From positions 1,984,001 through 2,048,000 of the forward strand of contig NZ_OY762929.1 in assembly GCF_963666675.1 (NCBI RefSeq): DNA of 64,000 nt. The letters run 5' to 3'. The notes beneath the pieces are model-generated. The model saw only the letters and a program-made list of their open reading frames with translations. It made no database searches and was not told where the DNA came from. Each line of letters begins with the position of its first letter. Positions within the stretch are counted from its first letter, which is position 1. Below, one piece after another: positions 58,491-64,000 of the stretch. The stretch comes from an uncultured Desulfobacter sp. (GTDB lineage Bacteria; Desulfobacterota; Desulfobacteria; Desulfobacterales; Desulfobacteraceae). The position numbers were made by a program, and so were the translations under genes.

Positions 58491-58726
58491 AAGTTCCAAA
58501 TTTAAGTTATTAAGTATCTGGTGATTTGTTAGTTCAAATTTTTTTTAAAGTCAATGGATTTTTTAAATTTGAATACCCGGCCCATAATTCAACGGGTTTG
58601 ATTGCACAGGTTTTTTTTTATGGGATTTCGCCTTGGCCGGGGTGCAATAATATACAATACAGGCTGTTACCATTCTATTAATTTAGGTTAAGTTTTTAAA
58701 TTTGTGAAAAGGCGGATAGAAATATC
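58491..58726. promoter_or_regulatory. Divergent promoter region of ilvB and azlC remnant
   Basis: About 236 bp, very AT-rich with several T- and A-runs, no gene. The ilvB leader transcript must start here. No promoter boxes are clear enough to mark. Confidence 0.4.
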
Positions 58727-58945
58727 ATGATTACCAAACAATCCACAATCTGTAATGCCATGGCCCGGTTAAACCTTAACGGGCTTGTTTCCGGCATGCG
58801 GGCGGCGATTCCCATGGCCCTGGGGGTGGCTTCCTAGGGTTTGCTGTTCGGGGTGCTCAGCCGGCATGCCGGTATGGGAAAGTCAGATGCAATTTATATG
58901 AGCGCAATTGTTTTTGCCGGGGCCAGCCAGTTTGTGGGGGTTCAT
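58727..58945 (+). pseudogene. azlC: AzlC-family branched-chain amino acid exporter, remnant
   Basis: From ATG 58727 the frame gives GLVSGMRAAIPMALGVAS, then TAG at 58835, then in the same frame GLLFGVLSRHAGMGKSDAIY and MSAIVFAGASQFVGV, the N-terminal pattern of AzlC/YgaZ permeases. Homology ends at about 58945, leaving about 70 of some 230 residues. The partner gene azlD is absent. Known role: export of branched-chain amino acids, which fits the divergent ilvBN operon. Confidence 0.75.
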
Positions 58946-59033
58946 TATAAAAAATTTCCAGGAGGTTGATTTTAACGCCATGCAGTTGGGTTTGCCTTCA
59001 TCGTGGGTTGGCGCGTAGCGCTGACCAAGCTCT

Positions 59034-59085
59034 TGAGCGTTTTCCGCTCAGCTCGGCATTGCCGCCTACGCCGAGCGGAGGCGGC
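59034..59085. repeat. Pair of hairpins upstream of the phosphoesterase gene
   Basis: TGAGCG / CGCTCA (59034-59050) and GCCGCC / GGCGGC (59061-59085), with an alternative pairing GCTCGGC / GCCGAGC (59051-59076). GC-rich compared with its surroundings. It may be a small palindromic repeat left after the deletion of azlC. Confidence 0.45.
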
Positions 59086-59235
59086 AACAAAATGTTATCA
59101 GCTCACAAACGGTCTTTTGATTTTTTATGGCCTGGGTCGTCTGTCTATAATGGCCTCCAATTGCTTTACAAAAGTCTTTTTCCACAACGGTCGTCCGGTT
59201 TGTTCATGCTTTCTGAATGTGCTTGGGTATCCGTA

Positions 59236-60945
59236 ATGGAAAAGGTAAGCAGACGGCAATTTTTAAAAATGGGGGGAGCTGGGCTGGCCGGTCTGACTCT
59301 AACTGGATTTACAAATCCGTTTTTCGCACCAAGACGGGTTTTTGCCAATGATTTCGGCACTGCCTGGAAATTTGGTGTCATGGCAGACACCCAATGGGAA
59401 GCACCTGCATGGCTCTACGGAGAGCCTGCTTCCTGTGCAACCACGATCATTGATGCCTTGAATGATCAGTTTATTCAGCATGGCTGTAAATTCGTCGTCC
59501 AGGTGGGAGACTTCGTGGATGATGAAGAAGATGAAAACGGTGAAAGAACACTGCCCACGCGGCAAGCACATTGCCAGGCACTGTATGATGCCGGAATCGG
59601 TTTTTTTCCGGTCCGGGGCAACCATGAGTTAACTGCCCAGGCAGCCCAGGAGATCGTGGATCTGTTTCCCCAGACCCGGGGGCAGGGTGATAATCTCAGT
59701 GAGGCAGAAAATTTCGCCAGCCCGGTTATTGGCGCGAGCAGCGAATTCCCCAATGGTGTTCTTGAGGGGTTGAGCTACATGTTTGATGTAAACAATGTAC
59801 GCTGTGTTTTTATTGACCAGTTTGTCCGGCTGGACGGAAGCAACTACAACCAGCAGGACACGGCAAAATACGAATACACCAACAACACCCTTGACCAGAT
59901 GGACTGGATTGATTCAGTCCTGTCAGGCACCGGTTCAGACCAGCACACCTTTATGTTTGCCCATAAAAACCTGATCGGTGGAAAACACAAGGACAGCCTT
60001 TTTGGCGACAAGATAACTTCAAATCCCACCCAAAGAGATAGATTCATTACCAGCATGTATGAAAACGGCGCTCGTTATTTTATGAGCGGCCATGACCACA
60101 TGCACTGCAATTCAATTATCACCACTGCCGATGGAACGGCCAGTGTCAACCAGATCATCTGCTCGTCCAACAGCCATAAATTCTACACCCCCAAACCAGG
60201 TGACGATGGCCGGGAAATCCCGGTTGACCAGGAGCTTTACAGCGTTGGTTACTATATTGTCACCGTGGACGGCCCGCTGGTTACCGTTGACTTTTACTCT
60301 TCCAATACCAGTAAAAAGTACGGTTCAAAGATGACCAAGCCACCGGAATCGTTTACCTTCTACCACCGGGACACCTTTGGCTACGGGTTGAACGGCCAGG
60401 AGTTCATCATTGGGCAGGGCGAAGATTACACCGCCATAGCCGATTCTTATGACGGCACCGCCATGAAGATTTTAAGCGGTGTAAACGGCAATGGTGAAAC
60501 CGATTATCTTGAACGGGATCTGTCCAAAGCGATCTATACCGGCTGGCAGGACAGCAGCGGCGTCAATGGTGCAACAGGTAAAATACTCGCCCTCTGGGGC
60601 CTTGAGGACAACCTTAGCCTTTACTCTTCTGAAGACCCGAGTACGATATACATGCCCAACAGCGACGAAAGCATGGATACCGACACATATACCCTGTCCA
60701 TGACCTATAACCCAAGGAGAGTCCGCAGATCCAAGCTTGCCAGGGGTAAATTCGGTATTGCAGCCAAAGACAGTGACGGAAACTGGGTCAATGCCGTGGA
60801 TTTGAACTCTGAAGGGGCTTCGGAATTTGTGTATGGTCCCTGGAAATCCAGCTACAAAATAGGCACCTGGGGAGCTGATCCGTCAACGGCAACTGTCTGG
60901 GCCGTCATTAACCATTGCGGTGAATTTGTAACCAAATTTTTGTAA
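59236..60945 (+). CDS. Tat-exported calcineurin-like metallophosphoesterase
   Basis: 569 residues from ATG 59236, chosen so that the twin-arginine signal SRRQFLKMGGAGLAGLTLTG stands at the N-terminus; in-frame starts further upstream (58966, 59206) would bury it. Metal-binding motifs of the family appear in order: MADTQWE, VQVGDFVDDEED, PVRGNHE, MFAHKN and SGHDHMHCN. The last ~220 residues form a beta-rich domain of unknown type. Export through Tat means it folds with its metals in the cytoplasm and acts in the periplasm or outside; its phosphoester substrate is unknown. It is followed 56 bases later by a gene for a C-terminally anchored exported protein. Confidence 0.82.
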   Translation: MEKVSRRQFLKMGGAGLAGLTLTGFTNPFFAPRRVFANDFGTAWKFGVMADTQWEAPAWLYGEPASCATTIIDALNDQFIQHGCKFVVQVGDFVDDEEDENGERTLPTRQAHCQALYDAGIGFFPVRGNHELTAQAAQEIVDLFPQTRGQGDNLSEAENFASPVIGASSEFPNGVLEGLSYMFDVNNVRCVFIDQFVRLDGSNYNQQDTAKYEYTNNTLDQMDWIDSVLSGTGSDQHTFMFAHKNLIGGKHKDSLFGDKITSNPTQRDRFITSMYENGARYFMSGHDHMHCNSIITTADGTASVNQIICSSNSHKFYTPKPGDDGREIPVDQELYSVGYYIVTVDGPLVTVDFYSSNTSKKYGSKMTKPPESFTFYHRDTFGYGLNGQEFIIGQGEDYTAIADSYDGTAMKILSGVNGNGETDYLERDLSKAIYTGWQDSSGVNGATGKILALWGLEDNLSLYSSEDPSTIYMPNSDESMDTDTYTLSMTYNPRRVRRSKLARGKFGIAAKDSDGNWVNAVDLNSEGASEFVYGPWKSSYKIGTWGADPSTATVWAVINHCGEFVTKFL

Positions 60946-61001
60946 CATTCAATATACGATCACATTACAATACAAAAAAAATTAAGCAGGAGATATAAAT
61001 A

Positions 61002-61631
61002 ATGAAATTGTTAAGAAATAGCGCTCTGGCCTTTTGCCTTGTTTTGTCTGTTTGTCTCTTTGCCCCTGCAGCCGGTGCAGTGGTCATTGATTTTGAAAAC
61101 CTTGCCCATGATGGCGATGATACAGGGGATTATTTTTCCACCTATACTGAAGACGGATTTATTCTCAACAGTTATTACGACAATGAACTTTCCGAAGATC
61201 TGACGGTTTTCGGTACCGCCACCGGGAATGCATACGCCGGCTCAACCATGCTCATGAATGACGGATGGGACCCCCTGACAGTACTGACGGCTAAAAACGG
61301 TGCTACCTTTACCCTTAACGCCATTTCCCTTTGCGAGCTTTCCATTGCCAATACGGAATCTTATACCATTACCTTTACCGGCGTTCTTTCCGATGGCAAC
61401 ACGGTCACCCAGAACCTGACCCTGGACGGTACTTTCGGCATAGCAACCTACTCCTTTGGCAGCAACTTTACAGATCTTGTTTCAGTAAACTGGGATGCCG
61501 GCGATTACGGTGTTCAGTTTGACAATATCAATGCATCATCAAGCCCGGTTCCGGTTCCGTCTGCCGTATTGCTTATGTTTTCCGGCTTTATCTGCCTTGC
61601 AGGGCTTAAAAGAACATCCTGCCTGAAATAG
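61002..61631 (+). CDS. Exported protein with PEP-CTERM/VPxP-type sorting signal
   Basis: 209 residues with a signal peptide (LALVLSV-like hydrophobic core, cleavage near APAAGA). The body is beta-rich, begins VVIDFENLAHDGDD, and has a TFNAISLCEL-like lectin/jelly-roll character common in such proteins. The C-terminus has the tripartite signal: VPVPSA motif, hydrophobic helix LLMFSGFICLAG and basic LKR. Known for this class: the tail is recognised by an exosortase and the protein ends up in the cell surface or extracellular matrix. No exosortase gene is in the window. AGGAGA precedes the ATG. Confidence 0.8.
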   Translation: MKLLRNSALAFCLVLSVCLFAPAAGAVVIDFENLAHDGDDTGDYFSTYTEDGFILNSYYDNELSEDLTVFGTATGNAYAGSTMLMNDGWDPLTVLTAKNGATFTLNAISLCELSIANTESYTITFTGVLSDGNTVTQNLTLDGTFGIATYSFGSNFTDLVSVNWDAGDYGVQFDNINASSSPVPVPSAVLLMFSGFICLAGLKRTSCLK

Positions 61632-61633
61632 AC

Positions 61634-61759
61634 AATCTTTTAAAAAAAGAACCTGCTGATTTATTCAATGACGAAACGATTGAATTGATTGCCGGACACT
61701 CCAGAGGTAACCGGAGGGCCATTAAGCGAAATTCAGGGGACATATTTATTGATGTTTAA
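61634..61759 (+). pseudogene. Remnant of a transposon AAA ATPase (ExeA/TniB type)
   Basis: The frame NLLKKEPADLFNDETIEL followed by IAGHSRGNRRAIKR matches the C-terminal SDLFTKEAMDLIASSTRGNRR segment of the ATPase at 26786-27622. The frame then runs into the palindrome and stops. Only about 35 codons remain. Confidence 0.65.
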
Positions 61760-61776
61760 TATATGTCCCCTGAATT
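61730..61776. repeat. Perfect 16-bp inverted repeat
   Basis: AATTCAGGGGACATAT (61730-61745) and its exact complement (61761-61776) around a 15-base AT-rich loop. The GGGGACA core also occurs near the hairpin at 23857. Such palindromes are typical REP-like targets of REP-associated transposases. Confidence 0.7.
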
Positions 61777-61780
61777 GGGC

Positions 61781-61868
61781 AAAAAGCAAAAACTGTGGCT
61801 AAGCTTTTGCTTAAGTGTGGTTTTATTAACCAACAGTATTTGCAGGAAATAACTTGAACGAATCAGTT
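61781..61868 (+). pseudogene. Remnant of an IS4-superfamily transposase
   Basis: About 88 bp closely match the sense strand of the transposase at 30019-31437 (its complement around 31240-31330): AAAAAGCAAAAACTGTGGCT, then TTAACCAACAGTATTTGC and TTGAACGAATCAGT. It contains base changes and stops, so it is an old fragment of a sister element. Confidence 0.85.
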
Positions 61869-61991
61869 TTTTATAAACGGGGGATAATTCGTGCCCCAGT
61901 CACCCATCCAGGGCATGGGCACCCCGTTGAGCAATCCGCGTCCCGCCTTTTCAAACAGGGCTTTGGAATTGCACCATATTCGAATCGGTCT
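61863..61991 (-). pseudogene. Possible class-III aminotransferase N-terminal remnant
   Basis: The frame reads SKALFEKAGRGLLNGVPMPW then MGDWGTNYPPFIKN, which resembles the start of class-III aminotransferases (SRALxxRAxxxLLGGVPMxWM pattern). It stops where the IS4 remnant begins. The match is short, so the call is tentative. Confidence 0.45.
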
Positions 61992-62001
61992 CTGAATGCA
62001 A

Positions 62002-64000
62002 TTATCGTTTTTTAACCAGGTCGGGGGAGGGCTGAAGGGGCAGACGAATGGTAAAGCAGGCCCCTTCCCCGGGTTTGGAGGCAACCGCCATTTCTCCGCC
62101 ATGGTTTTCAGTGATGATGAAGTAAGAAACACTTAACCCCAACCCGGTTCCCAGCCCCTCGGGCTTGGTGGTGAAAAAGGGTTCAAATATGCATTTGCGG
62201 GTCTTCTCGTCCATTCCGGGGCCGTTGTCCTCGATTTCCATGACCGCCATCTGGCGCTCTTTTTCAAGATTTGTGCGGAGGATGAAGGTTGGGTGCTTTA
62301 TGCCTGCCATCTGCATGGCCTGGGCACCGTTTCTCAGGATATTGAGCAGAACCTGCTGTATCTTCGGGCCTTCACAGGGAATGCTCGGAAGGTCCTCCTG
62401 ATAAGCTCTGACCAGTTTAATTTGTTTAAAATCAAACTGCTTTTTTAAATTATAGTCCGTGGCTGCAAGTTCAAGGGCTTTGTCCAGAAGGGTATTCAGC
62501 TGATGACTTAAGACCATGGCGTCGCTTTTTCTTGCAAAACTGAGCATGTTGTTCACGATAGCGGCGATCCGCTCTCCCGACTCATGTATGGCCGTCAGCA
62601 TCCGTTTGATTCCCCTGGCGTCCATATATCGGTCAATGGCTTCAAGGCTCGTCCCCGCTTTTTCGGCCGCCTCGCGGCTGGCCCTAATATTCAGTTGGCG
62701 GCCCAATCGGTTACCCATCACCATGGCGTTTTGGAGCATACCGGCCAGGGGATTGTTGATCTCGTGAGCCATCCCGGCAGCAAGCCCCCCAACGGAGAAC
62801 ATCTTTTCGCTCTGGACCATCATCTCTTCCAAGCGCACCTTCTCCGTGACGTCGTCCACCCGGATTACCGCACCTTCAACCCCGTTGGTGACCAGGGGAT
62901 AGATCGTGACATCCTCATAACAGGTCGTGCCGTTAAGCGAGCGGGGCCGTTTTCGCTCCGCCTGAACCTGTCGGGTCTTCAGGCTTTCCACAACCTTGGA
63001 AATTTCCGGGGCCATCCAGGGCATCAGTTCTGACAACCCTCTGCCCATGGCCTTTTCCGGCGGAATTCCAACGGCGTTTTCCACGGTCTTATTCCACAGG
63101 GTCACCCGGCAGGCATTGTCCACCCCCACCAGGACCGAGGGCATGGAATCAACGATGTTGGCAAGGTAGTTGCGCAGGCGGTTGAGCTCCTCTTCCGCCA
63201 GCCTGTGCTCGGTAATATCATAAACGATCCCCTCGTAATGGGTGATCTCGCCCCGGGCATCCCTTACAATATGGGTCAGGTCGTGGACCCATTTTTCCTC
63301 TCCGCTTCGGGTTCGGATGCGGTAGGGCTCATGGACAAAACGCGTTGTTCCCTTCAGACTGTTGTATCGCACCTCCTCTGCCACCCGTTCCATGTCGGCC
63401 GGATGAATCACCTCTGAAAACTTAACTTTTCCGATAATAAACTCTTTTGCCGAATACCCAAAAAGGACGGCCACGTTTTGGGATGCATATTCCACGGGCC
63501 ATCCCTGGACATTTTTCCAGATAAAGGCAATGTAAGGGCTCCTGTTGATTATCTTGTAGGCCTTTTGTATCTCCTGTTCTGTTTTTTTCCGGTCCGTGAT
63601 ATCCAGAAGTGTCCCGATAATTTTCACATCGCCGCTGGCGTCCCGGGTGGTTCCGGCGCTGATCTCAACCGCCCTTTTTTCACCATCCTTGCGCATAACG
63701 CCCAGCTCAAGCCGATAGGGCGGTTCAAAATCCTGGTGCCTGAGCCGATTCCGCTCTGAAACCAGATGACGGCTCTCCTCGTCAAGAAAACGGAGGAAGG
63801 GCTGCCCCATAACCTCTGCCAGAGGATAGCCAAGGATACGGCCCAATTGTTCATTGGCATATTCAAACCGGTCATCGCTTCCGATGATGAGTACGCCGTC
63901 ATGGGCATTTTCCATATAGAGGCGAAATTTTTCTTCGGTCTGCCGTCGTTGCTCTATTTCCCGTTTCAACGCCTTGATGCGCCTTTCATCCCTCTTGAGC
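62002..64000 (-). CDS. PAS-domain sensor histidine kinase (5' partial)
   Basis: The frame is open through the right window edge, so the N-terminus is missing; the TTG at 63969 is internal. Visible, in order: a coiled coil, PAS 1 (YMENAHDGVLIIGSDDRFEY), PAS 2 with PAC (ASQNVAVLFGYSAKEFI, ITHYEGIVYDITEH), PAS 3 (MPSVLVGVDNACRVTLWN), HisKA with GLAAGMAHEINNPLAGM as the phospho-His site, and HATPase_c (NILRNGAQAM, EDNGPGM, TGLGLSVSYFII). It is of the NtrB-like class often paired with sigma-54 activators. No receiver domain and no membrane helix in the visible part. No partner regulator in the window. Confidence 0.9.
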   Translation of the reverse strand, partial: LKRDERRIKALKREIEQRRQTEEKFRLYMENAHDGVLIIGSDDRFEYANEQLGRILGYPLAEVMGQPFLRFLDEESRHLVSERNRLRHQDFEPPYRLELGVMRKDGEKRAVEISAGTTRDASGDVKIIGTLLDITDRKKTEQEIQKAYKIINRSPYIAFIWKNVQGWPVEYASQNVAVLFGYSAKEFIIGKVKFSEVIHPADMERVAEEVRYNSLKGTTRFVHEPYRIRTRSGEEKWVHDLTHIVRDARGEITHYEGIVYDITEHRLAEEELNRLRNYLANIVDSMPSVLVGVDNACRVTLWNKTVENAVGIPPEKAMGRGLSELMPWMAPEISKVVESLKTRQVQAERKRPRSLNGTTCYEDVTIYPLVTNGVEGAVIRVDDVTEKVRLEEMMVQSEKMFSVGGLAAGMAHEINNPLAGMLQNAMVMGNRLGRQLNIRASREAAEKAGTSLEAIDRYMDARGIKRMLTAIHESGERIAAIVNNMLSFARKSDAMVLSHQLNTLLDKALELAATDYNLKKQFDFKQIKLVRAYQEDLPSIPCEGPKIQQVLLNILRNGAQAMQMAGIKHPTFILRTNLEKERQMAVMEIEDNGPGMDEKTRKCIFEPFFTTKPEGLGTGLGLSVSYFIITENHGGEMAVASKPGEGACFTIRLPLQPSPDLVKKR

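Noticed and set aside
58966..59235. N-terminal extension of the phosphoesterase from the start at 58966
   Set aside because: It crosses the GC-rich hairpins and azlC debris and would place the twin-arginine signal about 95 residues inside the protein.

Overview
The window looks like a chromosomal accessory region of a Gram-negative, probably anaerobic, Desulfobacterota-like (deltaproteobacterial) organism. This is inferred from gene content only: giant RHS/YD-repeat proteins, an NrfD-type respiratory membrane subunit, a stressosome wired to hybrid kinases and an HD-GYP regulator, a C-terminally sorted exported protein, and many insertion sequences. No rRNA or tRNA was seen, so the taxonomy is not firm.

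Region 1 (1-32.9 kb) is an array of four RHS cassettes, A (2-8116), B (10321-14851), C (18824-23329) and D (27994-31705). A is open at the left window edge and carries a long N-terminal adhesin-like part. B, C and D lack that part and start abruptly inside the RHS coding sequence. Each cassette ends in a different AT-rich C-terminal tip after the conserved RHS core, followed at once by one or two small unrelated genes that are candidate immunity proteins. B has a frameshift in a G7 tract, C has an in-frame TAG, and the tip of D is split by an IS4-like element. Between the cassettes lie three copies of an Rpn-type PD-(D/E)XK nuclease gene: one intact, one split by a three-gene transposon, one a remnant. 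They have conserved flanks, and an 18-base sequence from the Rpn 5' flank sits just upstream of each truncated cassette. Between B and C are a ParE-type toxin-antitoxin operon with an XRE regulator and a decayed primase module.

Region 2 (33.4-44.6 kb) starts with a group II intron maturase remnant. It continues with a leftward signalling operon: RsbR-RsbS-RsbT-RsbX stressosome genes, a multidomain hybrid kinase, an HD-GYP response regulator and a kinase with a periplasmic solute-binding domain. A truncated receiver-like gene and a RhuM remnant lie on the other side.

Region 3 (44.9-55.2 kb) holds a membrane-stress operon (zinc-ribbon protein, PspA, YqiJ-like, flotillin YqiK-like), a large STAND/TPR/BTAD regulator and an NrfD-family gene split by an IS110-type element.

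Region 4 (55.2-64 kb) holds a fur-type gene truncated by the 5' part of a group II intron, ilvBN with a Val/Leu/Ile-rich leader peptide and attenuator, an azlC remnant, a Tat-exported metallophosphoesterase, a C-terminally anchored exported protein, a patch of transposon and gene scraps, and a PAS sensor kinase cut by the right window edge. Overall the window mixes intact signalling and housekeeping operons with a heavily recombined polymorphic-toxin island.
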